Below, one piece after another: positions 8,566 to 17,221 of a stretch of DNA of 64,000 bases. This DNA is from Rhodococcus sp. HNM0563 (lineage in GTDB: Bacteria; Actinomycetota; Actinomycetes; Mycobacteriales; Mycobacteriaceae). Under the pieces are notes generated by a model. That model was not told where the DNA came from. It saw only the letters and a program-made list of their open reading frames with translations, and ran no database searches. The stretch lies in assembly GCF_012726195.1 (NCBI RefSeq), contig NZ_JAASAF010000008.1, forward strand, positions 125,147 to 189,146. The letters are read 5' to 3'. The first letter of the stretch is position 1; each line of letters starts with the position of its first letter. A program made the translations under genes and the position numbers.

Positions 8566-9963
8566 ATGACCGAGTCGAACGAGCGGCTGTATCCGGATTC
8601 CGACCTCGAGGCCCGGTTGGTGGAATGGCTGCCGCACCAGCGGTGGTGTGCCGCGAAGGGGCACAGGATCACCGGCGTGAGAGTCGTGTTGCGACAACCC
8701 CTGGCCGAGGAGTCAGGGTTCGGCGCCGACCACGTGCTGGTGGCGGTCACGTTCGACTCCGCACCCGAACAGATCTATCAGGTGCCCCTCGGCTATCGAT
8801 CGCACCTGCCGGACGAACTGGCACCGTCGACGATCGCCGCTCCGGATGAGGCAGCCGGCCGCTCCGTGTTCGTCTACGACGGGCTCCGCGACCAGGAGAT
8901 CATCGGTCTGTATGCGAACAGCAGCTTGGCGCGTGGCGCGACCCGCGGTCCCATCGAACTACACACCGTCCCGGGCACCGTGATCGAGCCGGGGATGCGG
9001 GGGCGCGCACTGAGGGTCGAACAGTCGAACACCTCGGTGGCACTCGGAGAACAGTTGCTGCTCAAGATGTTCCGCCGCGTTACTTTGGGGATCAATCCCG
9101 ACGTCGAACTCCATCTCGCGCTTGCCGCGGGCCAGTGTCGGTCGGTCGCGCCGATCCGCGCATGGCTCGAGGCGGATATCGAGGGTGTGCGTACCACTCT
9201 CGCGATGGTTCAAGACTTCGCGGCGAACTCCGCCGACGGTTGGTCGATGGCCTTAGGAAGCGTCCGCGACCTGCTCCTCGAGGGTGATCTGCGCGCCGAC
9301 GAGGTCGGCACCGACTTCGCAGGTGAGGCGCACCGGATCGGTGTCGCGGTCGCGGAGGTCCACGCTCATCTCGCAGAGGGTCTCGGCGTCTCGGAGCGCC
9401 CGGCATCGGACCTCGCTGCGGGTATGGTGCGCCGGCTGGATGCCGCAGCCGCTGAAGTGGACGAACTCGCGGTTTTCGTGCCCGGCGCGCGGGCGCTGTT
9501 CGAGGAGGTGGCGGCACTCGACCCGATTACGGTGCAACGCATCCACGGCGATCTGCACCTGGGTCAGGTTTTGCGGACACCCGAGCGGTGGCTGCTCATC
9601 GACTTCGAGGGAGAGCCGGCGAAGCCACTGGCCGAACGGAGGGAGCCGGACACGGCGCTGCGTGATGTGGCCGGCATGTTGCGGTCGTTCGACTATGCGG
9701 CGCATCATGCGGTGCGCGAAAGTGAAACCGAGGGTGTCGCGTCCCAGCGGGAGTTCCGGGCGGGGGAGTGGGCGCAACGCAGTTCCGCCGCGTTCTGCGA
9801 CGGCTACGCTGCTACCGCCGGATCCGATCCGCGAGAGGTCGGTGTCCTGCTCCGCGCATACGAGGTGGACAAAGCGGTCTACGAGGTGGTGTACGAGGCG
9901 CGGAACCGGCCGACGTGGTTGAGGCTGCCGCTCAATGCCATTCGACGACTGACTCGGCCGTGA
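8566..9963 (+). CDS. mak: Maltokinase (maltose to maltose 1-phosphate)
   Basis: The product is 465 aa, close to the ~455 aa of mycobacterial Mak/Pep2. The N-terminal cap (LVEWLPHQRWCAAKGHRI) is the family hallmark. The kinase lobe carries VQRIHGDLHLGQVL, the catalytic loop, and LLIDFEGEPAKPLAERR, the metal-binding Asp with the following family signature. The enzyme phosphorylates maltose with ATP, feeding GlgE-dependent alpha-glucan synthesis from trehalose. I chose the ATG at 8566; the frame is open further upstream only because it overlaps the hydrolase gene. In many actinobacteria this gene adjoins or is fused to treS; here no trehalose synthase gene is nearby. Confidence 0.88.
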   Translation: MTESNERLYPDSDLEARLVEWLPHQRWCAAKGHRITGVRVVLRQPLAEESGFGADHVLVAVTFDSAPEQIYQVPLGYRSHLPDELAPSTIAAPDEAAGRSVFVYDGLRDQEIIGLYANSSLARGATRGPIELHTVPGTVIEPGMRGRALRVEQSNTSVALGEQLLLKMFRRVTLGINPDVELHLALAAGQCRSVAPIRAWLEADIEGVRTTLAMVQDFAANSADGWSMALGSVRDLLLEGDLRADEVGTDFAGEAHRIGVAVAEVHAHLAEGLGVSERPASDLAAGMVRRLDAAAAEVDELAVFVPGARALFEEVAALDPITVQRIHGDLHLGQVLRTPERWLLIDFEGEPAKPLAERREPDTALRDVAGMLRSFDYAAHHAVRESETEGVASQREFRAGEWAQRSSAAFCDGYAATAGSDPREVGVLLRAYEVDKAVYEVVYEARNRPTWLRLPLNAIRRLTRP

Positions 9964-10030
9964 CTGCGGTGCCCTTCCCGGCCCCCTTGCACCGTGATCC
10001 ACTTCACCCGGTAGATCGTGGACTTTTGTA

Positions 10031-10038
10031 TTGCGCAA
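10031..10038. promoter_or_regulatory. Palindrome TTGCGCAA upstream of ohrR
   Basis: TTGCGCAA is a perfect 8-bp palindrome 29 bp before the ohrR start, with AT-rich flanks. Peroxide-sensing OhrR proteins bind inverted repeats near their own promoters, so this is a candidate autoregulatory operator. The assignment is inference from position. Confidence 0.4.
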
Positions 10039-10066
10039 AATAGAACCGTGCACTACCTTTATTTTC

Positions 10067-10522
10067 GTGTCCGATCACTTCGCGCTCGACCAGCAGGTGT
10101 GCTTCGCGCTCTACCGGGCGTCGCGCGCCACCACAACCGTGTACCGGCCGCACCTCGAGCGGCTGGGCGTCACGTACCCGCAGTACCTCGTACTGCTGGC
10201 GCTCTGGGAACGTGACGCACGCGGCGTGCACGATCTGTGCGACGCCCTAGATCTCGATACCGGCACGTTGTCGCCGCTGCTCAAACGGCTCGAGACCGCC
10301 GGGTTCGTCGAACGTCGACGGCAACGCGCCGACGAACGCCGAGTCGTCGTTCACCTCACCGATGCTGGCAACGCGCTACGCGAGGAGGCCGAGGACATAC
10401 CCGGCTGCATCGCGCGCTCGAGTGGGCTCGGCGTCGACGAACTGGTCGCGCTTCGAGACACGCTTCACGATCTGACCGCCGCGCTGCAGGACGCAACCGG
10501 CGGAACCTCCAAAGAAGGGTAG
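10067..10522 (+). CDS. ohrR: OhrR, MarR-type organic-peroxide-sensing repressor
   Basis: The product is 151 aa from the GTG at 10067. It begins FALDQQVCFALYRASRA, placing the reactive N-terminal cysteine (C12) in helix 1 exactly where OhrR proteins sense organic hydroperoxides. LERLGVTYPQYLVLLALWE, LDTGTLSPLLKRLE and the wing ERRRQRADERRVVVHLT form the MarR winged helix. Seven bases after its stop comes ohr, so the two are co-transcribed and OhrR probably represses both until its cysteine is oxidised. Confidence 0.88.
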   Translation: MSDHFALDQQVCFALYRASRATTTVYRPHLERLGVTYPQYLVLLALWERDARGVHDLCDALDLDTGTLSPLLKRLETAGFVERRRQRADERRVVVHLTDAGNALREEAEDIPGCIARSSGLGVDELVALRDTLHDLTAALQDATGGTSKEG

Positions 10523-10529
10523 GACCCCC

Positions 10530-10952
10530 ATGAAGATCATCTACACCGCAGAAGCTCTTGCCACCGGTGAGGGACGCAACGGTCACGCCCGCGCCAGCGA
10601 CGGAAAGCTCGACGTGAACCTTGCGATCCCCACCGAAATGGGCGGCAACGGTGAGGGCACCAACCCCGAGCAGTTGTTCGCCGCGGGATACGCGGCGTGC
10701 TTCCACTCCGCCCTGCAGATGGTCGCGCGTCAGGAAGGTGCCGACGTCAGCGATTCCGCAGTCGGTGCTCGTGTCGGTATCGGCCCGACGGACGCGGGCG
10801 GTTTCGCGCTCGCGGTCACTCTCGAGGTCTCACTGCCGAATTTGACGCACGACACGGCGCTCGAGCTCACCGAGAAGGCGCACCAGGTCTGCCCGTACTC
10901 CAACGCGACGCGTGGCAACATCGACGTCGTGCTCGCGGTGGCGGAAGACTAA
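10530..10952 (+). CDS. ohr: Ohr organic hydroperoxide reductase (OsmC family)
   Basis: The product is 140 aa, the usual Ohr length. Both redox cysteines are present: C57 in AACFHSAL (peroxidatic) and C121 in VCPYSNATRGN (resolving). The N-terminal GRNGHARASDGKLDV is the Ohr rather than OsmC pattern. The enzyme reduces organic and fatty-acid hydroperoxides with dihydrolipoamide as usual reductant. The ribosome site GAAGGGTAGGA precedes the ATG, and it follows ohrR directly. Confidence 0.92.
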   Translation: MKIIYTAEALATGEGRNGHARASDGKLDVNLAIPTEMGGNGEGTNPEQLFAAGYAACFHSALQMVARQEGADVSDSAVGARVGIGPTDAGGFALAVTLEVSLPNLTHDTALELTEKAHQVCPYSNATRGNIDVVLAVAED

Positions 10953-11168
10953 ATCCGTCACCTGTGCCCGTTGTACGCGGTGGACATCGCGCCCGGATTG
11001 TCACGGCGCAGATCGAACTTCGGTTGGATCGACGTCGCTATACGCCGTTGAAGTAACCAAGAAATCCGAGCGATCCCGAATCGGGTGTGAGTACGGACGT
11101 CAAGCTTGCGCTCCATATCGTGCAGGTATTCGCCGACTGGCGCTGCGACGGCGACCTACCCTGGTGAA

Positions 11169-11972
11169 ATGACAATTCTCGTGACGGGAGCAACCGGAAA
11201 CGTCGGCAGACTCGTGGTGGACGAACTGATGCGCGCTGATGCCCCACACGTGCGCGCCTTGACCGTGAATCCCACGCGGGCGGCACTACCCGGCGACGTG
11301 GAAGTCGTCGAAGGGTATGTGGGCAAGCCTGATTCACTCAGCGGGGTGTTCGACGGCATCGACACCGTGTACCTCGCGCCGGTTCCCGCGGCAGCGCGGG
11401 AAGTCGCGATCCTCGCGCGCGGCGCCGGGGTGCGCCGGTTCGTCACCCTCACAGGCGGACCGGGAACCGACTGGTACGGCATCGAGGCCGACGTCGAAGC
11501 GTCCGGCCTCGAATGCACCCACCTCGAACCCGGCGAGTTCATGACCAACGCGACCATCTGGGCAGAGCAGATACGCACGACGGGTGAGGTCCGCGGCACG
11601 TATCCGACCGCGGCGAATGCCCCGATCGCGCTCGAAGACATCGCTGCGGTCGCGGCGCAGGCACTGCTCGGCGATTCCCATTCCGGGCGCACGTATGAAC
11701 TCACCGGGCCACAGTCGCTGACCCATCCGCAGATGGTGCAGGGCATCGGTTCGGCGCTCGGGCGCCACGTGCCGTTCGTCGAGGTGTCGCGGGAGGAAGC
11801 GGAAGCGGTGCTTGCTCGGTCGATGGGTGAGTACGCCGGGTGGTATCTGGATGGCCGGGCGCTGCTCGTCGATCATCCGCAATCGGCATTGACGACGGTC
11901 GAGGAGATTCTCGGCCGGCCCGCGACGACCTTCGCTCAGTGGGCCGCCGCGAATGTCCAGTTGTTTCGCTGA
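11169..11972 (+). CDS. NmrA-like NAD(P)-binding Rossmann protein
   Basis: The product is 267 aa, starting at ATG 11169 so that the dinucleotide-binding motif TGATGNVG lies at residues 6-13. VEVVEGYVGKPDSLSGVFDGIDTVYL, FVTLTGG and LEPGEFMTN follow the NmrA/atypical short-chain dehydrogenase pattern. The catalytic Tyr-x3-Lys of classical SDRs is not evident, so it may sense NAD(P)H redox state or reduce quinones (compare NmrA and QOR2); the sequence does not decide. It is monocistronic, with a 216-bp leader gap in which I see nothing clear. Confidence 0.75.
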   Translation: MTILVTGATGNVGRLVVDELMRADAPHVRALTVNPTRAALPGDVEVVEGYVGKPDSLSGVFDGIDTVYLAPVPAAAREVAILARGAGVRRFVTLTGGPGTDWYGIEADVEASGLECTHLEPGEFMTNATIWAEQIRTTGEVRGTYPTAANAPIALEDIAAVAAQALLGDSHSGRTYELTGPQSLTHPQMVQGIGSALGRHVPFVEVSREEAEAVLARSMGEYAGWYLDGRALLVDHPQSALTTVEEILGRPATTFAQWAAANVQLFR

Positions 11973-11985
11973 CCCGTAGAGCACC

Positions 11986-12777
11986 TCACTCGTGCGGCGT
12001 GACGAGTGCGCCACCCGGGGACAGCTCCACGGCGTCGATACCTGACCGCCCCGCATGGTGGACGAACTCGGCTCCGGGACCGAAGAACAATCGGGGGCGC
12101 ACGGAATCGAGTCCGACCGGCCACAAAGTGCCGTAGTGGATCGGTACCGCCAGGCCTGCGGCCACGAGGCGCGCGACGACCGCCGCCCGGGACGGATCGA
12201 GGTGGCCGTTGCCCAGGGTCGGGCCCCAGCCGCCGACGGGAAGCAACGCGATGTCGACGGGGCCGACGTGGCCTGCGAGGCCCGGATACAGATCGGTGTC
12301 GCCGGCGAAGTACGTCCGGTGGTCGCCCTCGACGACGAAGCCGATCGCCGGCGCGAGTTCCGGGCCGCGTCGCCAGCGTCGACCGTCGTGTCGGGCGGGC
12401 ACAGCGCGGACAGTGACGCTGCCGATCCGGATCTCGTCGCCGGTTCGCAGCGGCATCAGGCGGTCGTCGAACCGGCGCAGTGCGGGCAGACCGTCGATCG
12501 CTCCCCACGGGGTCACGATCGGAGTGCTCGGATCGAGCAGCCGCAACGACGGTAGATGTGTGTGGTCGGCGTGCAGATGCGAGAGCAGGACCGCGTCAGG
12601 GCTTCGCACATGCGGCCCACTGGGAGTGGGACCCCGTCGGCGGCGCAGATGCGCGACGCGGTCGGTCAGCACCGGATCGGTCAGGACCACCGTCCCCCGG
12701 TCCGCGATCAGCGTGCTGGCGTGTCCGAGCCAGCGCACACCGGACGGGACGGCATCTCGACCCGCAGTGGCGTTCAC
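11986..12777 (-). CDS. Metallo-beta-lactamase-fold hydrolase
   Basis: The product is 263 aa. LSHLHADH is the zinc-binding HxHxDH motif. ARHDGRR provides the next histidine, FAGDTDLY the bridging aspartate, and the C-terminal PIHYGTLWP the last histidine. The layout resembles the UlaG/NAPE-PLD-like branch of the superfamily, whose members cleave phosphodiesters or lactones. No signal peptide is seen. It converges with the NmrA-like gene (13 bp gap) and is divergent from the holin/phosphodiesterase gene, sharing a 35-bp gap. Confidence 0.82.
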   Translation of the reverse strand: MNATAGRDAVPSGVRWLGHASTLIADRGTVVLTDPVLTDRVAHLRRRRGPTPSGPHVRSPDAVLLSHLHADHTHLPSLRLLDPSTPIVTPWGAIDGLPALRRFDDRLMPLRTGDEIRIGSVTVRAVPARHDGRRWRRGPELAPAIGFVVEGDHRTYFAGDTDLYPGLAGHVGPVDIALLPVGGWGPTLGNGHLDPSRAAVVARLVAAGLAVPIHYGTLWPVGLDSVRPRLFFGPGAEFVHHAGRSGIDAVELSPGGALVTPHE

Positions 12778-12812
12778 GACCCTTACGATTCCAGACGAGG
12801 GAAGGAACTGCG

Positions 12813-14871
12813 ATGCGCACGGTGAGTGGCATGGTTCGGGTGCTCGTCGAGTTCCTTGTGCTGTGGGGGTCGTCGGCGCTCGCGATCATCGTGCTCGACC
12901 GCATCCTCGGCGGCATCACCTTGGATCCGTCCGGCTTCGCTCCGATTTCGACCCTTCCGGCCGCGCTGGCGTTGTCGTTGGTCTTCGGGTTGTTCAACGC
13001 GGCACTGTGGCCCGTGATGATGCGGTTGATGTCATGGATCGGCCCGGTGCTGTTGTTCGTCGGGGTGTTCGTGGCTGGCGGACTGATCATGCTGTTGACG
13101 CTGTACCTCGTGCCGTTGGCGTCGGTGGACCGGTGGCAGGATGCGTTCTTCATCGCCGCGCTGCTGTCGCTGTTCACGTCCGTGGTCTCGGGCGCCATCG
13201 CTTCTCGGTCCGATGTCGCGTACCGGTTGATGCAGGTACGCCGACAACGGTTCCGATTGCGTCGCCGCAGGGTGCTCGCGGACGCGTCCCCGGGGTTGTT
13301 GTGCATCCAGATCGACGGACTCGGCTACGACGTGCTGCGCCGCGCGATCGCCGACGGTGTCACCCCGGGTTGGCGAAGCTGGTGCGCGAGACCCACCGCC
13401 TTATGCCGTGGCATACCGACTGGAGTAGCCAGACGGGCGCGACCCAACTCGGCGTGCTGCACGGCTCGAACCACAACGTGCCGGCCTTCCGCTGGTACGA
13501 CAAGACCACCGGACGCATCTCCGTATTCAGCAACCCGGCCGACAACGAACAGCGAGAACTCGAACGCAGCGACATTCCCGGGCTGCTCGCGCGCGATGGT
13601 GCGAGCCGCGGCAACCTGTTCACCGGTGGCGCGCACGACAACGTTCTCGTCGTCAGCCGCATGCGCGGTGCGCGCCTCGGTGGCGGTGCCGGCTACCGCG
13701 ACTATTTCGCCGATCCGGCGAGTGCACTGCGCACCGTCATCAGGATGGTTGCCGAACTGCAACGGGAAGTACGTCAGTCTCTGCGGCAGAAGCGAAAGGA
13801 CATCCGGCCGCGGGTGCCGCGGGGCGGGCTGTATCCATTCGTTCGGGCGTTCGCGACGGTGCTGGCCACCGACGTCGCCGCTGCCGCGGTGGTCGGAGAT
13901 CTGATCAAGGGGCGCAGCGCCGTCTATCTCGATCTGATCGGGTACGACGAGGTGTCGCACCACTCCGGTATCTCCAGGCCCGAAACGCTTGCGGTGCTGA
14001 CCAAACTCGACGACGTCGTCGAGATGCTGCTCTCCGTGGTGGCGCAGGCCGACCGGCCGTACCGTGTGGTGGTGCTGTCCGACCACGGCCAGAGTCAGGG
14101 CGCGACCTTTCTGCAACGCTATGGGGAAACACTGGGGCAGTTGGTAATCCGTCTGGCTTCGACGCGAGAGTTGGATGCTGTCCGGCATAGGTCTGGATCC
14201 GACGTCTCTTCCCAACCTGGAGCAGAACGACGTGGATATGCCGCTGCGAGTGTGCATTCGCCGGCCGCCGGCGAGGAGGTGCATCCGTCTACGGGTGAGC
14301 CGATCGTGCTCGGCTCGGGCAACCTCGGTCTGATCTATTTCCCGGACCTGCCCGGTCGTGCCGACATCAACGCCATCGAGGGCGCTCACCCGGGGCTACT
14401 CACCGGCCTGCGGGAGCATCCCGGGATCGGCTTTCTGCTCGTGGCGGCACCGGCGGATCCGTGGTACTCGGACCGCACGGCCAGGTCGACCTGACCACCG
14501 GTGAGGTCACCGGCGACGACCCGCTGGCGGTGATGGGCGACGACGCGCTGGTGAAGGTGCGTCGCACCGACACCTTCGACAACGTCGCCGACATCATGGT
14601 GGGCGGCGCGTACTGGCCCGACACCGACGAGGTTGCGGCGTTCGAGGAGCAGGTCGGTTCGCACGGTGGGATGGGCGGACCGCAGAGCACGCCTTTTCTC
14701 ATCTACCCCGCAGACCTGCCTGCACCGCCTGCGCCACTGCATGGTGCCGAGACGGTGCACAAGGTGCTGGTCGGATGGCGGGATCATTCGACCGGATCGC
14801 ATACAGCGGAAACTCGGCGCGACACGGCAACGTGCGGCGGCAACCTGGGGCGCGCGAGGCCCCGAGGCTGA
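12813..14871 (+). pseudogene. Frameshifted holin-domain/type I phosphodiesterase fusion
   Basis: The start ATG follows GGAAGGA. Codons 1-165 encode four membrane segments of the actinobacterial 4-TM 'phage holin' domain, a stretch RRQRFRLRRRR and then CIQIDGLGYDVLRRAIADG, the start of a type I phosphodiesterase/alkaline phosphatase domain. At about 13366 the frame must change: CCCCGGGTTGG needs one more base to read PGLAKLVRETHRLMPWH. The next frame carries YLDLIGYDEVSHHSG and VVVLSDHGQSQG, the metal-binding Asp/His motifs. At about 14440 it changes again to read VVLGPHGQVDLTTGEVTGDD through TFDNVADIMV to 14871. With two shifts no intact enzyme is made. The fusion is known in actinobacteria; the substrate is unknown. 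Confidence 0.75.
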
Positions 14872-15503
14872 TTGCGGAAGGCCGGCTCGAGCCTTGCGAT
14901 TCCCGACGGCGTCACACCCGAGCTCTCCGCTCAGATGGGCTTCCATACGCAATACACTGGCAGGTGGGGTGTCGCGCCCTCTTCGGAATGCCGGCGGCCG
15001 AGTTGTGGGACGGCTCCTTCGAATCCGCCGACGTGCTGGGACAGGTGGGGGACGAGCTCTGGGAGCGACTGCAGGAACACCTCGGTTGGCCGGAGCGGTT
15101 CGATGCGTGTGACCGGGTCCTGCTCCGGCTGCGGCTGGAGAAGCCCGTTGCTCGCGAGTTGGCGGCCACGTGGCAGGGGATCGTGCATGGCGGCGGGGCG
15201 CTGCCCGTCTCCCGGCTCGCAGCGCATACCGGCTACTCTCGCCAGCACCTGACCCGGTTGTTCCAGAACGAATTCGGGCTCGGACCGAAGCTGGCGAGTA
15301 GGGTGATCCGGTTCGAACGGGCCCAGCTGGCGCTGCGGTCGCCGCGATGGCGCGGATCTGTCGCGGACGTCGCTGTGTCGTGTGGATACTCCGACCAGGC
15401 GCATTTGACACGGGAATTCGTCGATCTTGCCGGCTGCACGCCTCGGGAACTGATCGGTGGGGATCTTCCAATCGTTCAAGACGATGCCGCCCTCGAACCA
15501 TGA
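14775..15503 (+). pseudogene. AraC-family regulator without its N-terminal domain
   Basis: Family-like sequence begins about 14960 with GCRALFGMPAAEL and DVLGQVGDELWERL, the end of the N-terminal sensor domain, and then a complete AraC double helix-turn-helix: SRLAAHTGYSRQHLTRLFQN and ADVAVSCGYSDQAHLTREF. The first ~100 residues expected in these ~250-aa proteins are missing; the codons before 14960 are unrelated and partly antisense or out of frame with the decayed phosphodiesterase tail. Any product would have a DNA-binding domain but no sensor. The gene directly abuts the VOC gene at 15554. Confidence 0.65.
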
Positions 15504-15553
15504 TGCTCGATATGTCAGCACATCGATCGACGCCGAGTTCCAGGGAGTTCCTC

Positions 15554-15967
15554 ATGAACACCGTCACGCCGCACTTGCTGTACGAGGACGTGGAGAGCGC
15601 GTTGTCCTTTCTGACTCGAACTTTCGGGTTCGAGGAGACACTGCGCTACAACGATCCCGCCGGGTATGTCAGCCACGCCGAGATGAGACTGGGCGAGGCG
15701 GTGATCATGCTGGGCGATCCCGGCCCGGACTACCGCGGCCCGGGCCGTCGCGGTGGCGCGACGGTGCAGATTCACGTCCAGGTGGACGATGTCGATTCGC
15801 TCTATCGTCGGGCGCAGGAGGCAGGGGCGAAGATTACTGCCGATCTCGAAGACCAGTCGTACGGCGACCGCAGTTTCTCCGCGGACGACCCCGAGGGCCA
15901 CGCGTGGACGTTCGGACAGACGATCCGCGAGGTGGCGCCCGAGGACTGGGGGGCCGTCGCTACCTGA
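15554..15967 (+). CDS. VOC-family protein, glyoxalase-like
   Basis: The product is 137 aa, with AGGGAGTT as ribosome site before ATG 15554. TPHLLYEDVESALSFLTRTF, VIMLGDPGPDYRGP and VDDVDSLYRRAQEAGAKI are the PhnB/YdcJ-like VOC pattern; the segment YGDRSFSADDPEGHAWTFGQ is typical of the small glyoxalase-like proteins next to AraC or SRPBCC genes. It lies 50 bp after the AraC remnant on the same strand, so it was probably part of a regulator-VOC pair. Confidence 0.78.
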   Translation: MNTVTPHLLYEDVESALSFLTRTFGFEETLRYNDPAGYVSHAEMRLGEAVIMLGDPGPDYRGPGRRGGATVQIHVQVDDVDSLYRRAQEAGAKITADLEDQSYGDRSFSADDPEGHAWTFGQTIREVAPEDWGAVAT

Positions 15968-16031
15968 GGACTCGGTGTAGCCATGTTCGAAGCGATGTTT
16001 CTCCACTCCGGCGCCGGGGAACCCGGTGGGC

Positions 16032-16442
16032 ATGTCCGTCCTTGTCGCAACCGAGAGCACCCGAGGCACTACCCGGCGCACCGCCACGGTGATCGCGGGG
16101 TCGCTGGCCCAACACGGATTCGAGGTCACACTGGGCACCCTGTCCGACCTCGAACGGGCCGCGGAGTTCGAGGCCATAGTCATCGGGAGCGACGCGGAGG
16201 GTGACGGCTGGCCCGACGTCGCGCGCGAGGCGTGCACACGTCACGCCCCAGCTCTGACGCAACGGCTGGTCTGGCTGTTCTCAGGCCCTGCGCCCGACGG
16301 AGCGACGAGCAGCAACATCGACCTGTCCGAACTGGCGGAGACGGTCACGGCACGGGACTACAAGTACTTCCCGTCGACTGATACCGAGCGGATTCTGTCG
16401 TGGACGGCGTTCATCGCCGATGAGCTCCTTGGGCACAGCTGA
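16032..16442 (+). CDS. Flavodoxin-like protein
   Basis: The product is 136 aa. MSVLVATESTRGTTRRTATVIAGSL is a flavodoxin phosphate-binding loop (T/S-x-T-x-G-x-T type), followed by FEAIVIGSDAEGDGWPDVAREA and the LVWLFSGPAPDG strand. It resembles the protoporphyrinogen oxidase HemG/flavodoxin-domain group. The cofactor is presumably FMN; the redox partner is unknown. The start could also be the GTG two codons upstream (16026). Confidence 0.65.
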   Translation: MSVLVATESTRGTTRRTATVIAGSLAQHGFEVTLGTLSDLERAAEFEAIVIGSDAEGDGWPDVAREACTRHAPALTQRLVWLFSGPAPDGATSSNIDLSELAETVTARDYKYFPSTDTERILSWTAFIADELLGHS

Positions 16443-16486
16443 CCAGGCAGGTTCCGTAGCTCCTGGTCGGAGGCCAATCGCGCGGA

Positions 16487-16864
16487 CTAACCGCGCGCGG
16501 GAGGCTCGCGTCGATCCAGCGCCTCCACCACTACGGGGGCAGCGAGCTCCACAGCGAGCAGCAAATCATGGAAGCGGTGGGGCCGACCCAGGGTGGCGCG
16601 GGTCGCGAGCCGGCCGACACCTCCGAGCGCCATCAGTCCGGCCAGGATCCGCATTCGGTTCAGGACCGGTTGTGGGCGAGCCGCGGCGTCGAGCCAACTC
16701 AAACCGTAGCCGGCGAAGACGGGACCCATGAAGCGCACGTGTGAATCCACGGTCGCGCCATAAGTCATGCCGGGTTCCCCGGATACTCCGCCGACGAGCT
16801 GGATCCCTCCGATCGCGATGCAGGTCCATCCGGTCACGCGTCCTAAGATTCTCAGGGCCGACAT
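16487..16864 (-). CDS. DUF4345-type membrane protein
   Basis: The product is 125 aa with four predicted membrane segments. The pattern GWTCIAIGGIQLVGG, DSHVRFMGPVFAGYGLSWL and LAGLMALGGVGRLATRATLG matches the DUF4345 family of small integral membrane proteins, in which a conserved FR-E/G motif follows helix 2. Function is unknown. It is convergent with the flavodoxin-like gene, 44 bp apart. Confidence 0.75.
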   Translation of the reverse strand: MSALRILGRVTGWTCIAIGGIQLVGGVSGEPGMTYGATVDSHVRFMGPVFAGYGLSWLDAAARPQPVLNRMRILAGLMALGGVGRLATRATLGRPHRFHDLLLAVELAAPVVVEALDRREPPARG

Positions 16865-17221
16865 GTGTACATACTCGCAGATTTGACGGTTTCCTGGACC
16901 AGGCCGAAGGCGTCGCCTTTTTCGGCGCCCCCTGCCCTTCGAACTTTCGGGGGCAGGCTCCGATCATTGAGGACAGATCATTGGTGGGCGTGTTGGAGTT
17001 CACCGCGTCGACGTTCGTCAACCGTGCGAACACGAGCATTATCTTGACCGACATCAAGGATGTCGACGAACTCGAACGGGTGGTGGCGGGGCGGTGCAGG
17101 CTTTCTCACCTGATGTAGGTGATCGGGCGTCCGCCCCGGTGAACGGTAGTCGCGACGATTCCAGCTTCGCGCAACCGCGATTGTGCGCGCGGATGGCTGG
17201 GATCCGCGCGGGAACGTGGGC
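16865..17221. other. Gene-poor stretch: unrecognised ORF fragment plus degenerate repeat of the YbaB gene end
   Basis: No intact gene is evident in these 357 bases. From about 16880 to 17081 the + strand reads as protein-like sequence (FLDQAEGVAFFGAP, LVGVLEFTASTFV, NTSIILTDIKDVDELERVV) that I do not recognise and that has no start or family match. From 17082 to 17212 the bases are a degenerate copy of 21070-21310, described as a separate repeat. The stretch looks like a scar of rearrangement at the downstream edge of the type VII accessory cluster. Confidence 0.55.
17082..17212 (+). repeat. Degenerate, internally deleted copy of 21070-21310 (YbaB-like gene end)
   Basis: GGTGGCGGGG at 17082 begins a near-identical match to 21070-21118, continuing to GATCGGGCGT. 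The match then jumps to 21226 (CGCCCCGGTGAACGGT) and runs on through GCGATTGTGCGCGC and GGATGGCTGGGA to about 17212. The missing 111 bp in this copy are bounded in the intact copy by two CGTGCGC direct repeats (21115-21121 and 21226-21232), so slippage or recombination between them explains the deletion. An extra T (CTTTCTCAC against CTTCTCAC) shifts the frame. The intact copy is the 3' part of the YbaB-like gene. Confidence 0.75.

Noticed and set aside
10530-10952. OsmC rather than Ohr
   Set aside because: The N-terminal pattern and the adjacent OhrR gene fit Ohr.
12813-13300. The holin-like domain as a sign of a prophage
   Set aside because: No other phage gene is nearby, and this domain is fused to phosphodiesterases in actinobacterial chromosomes.
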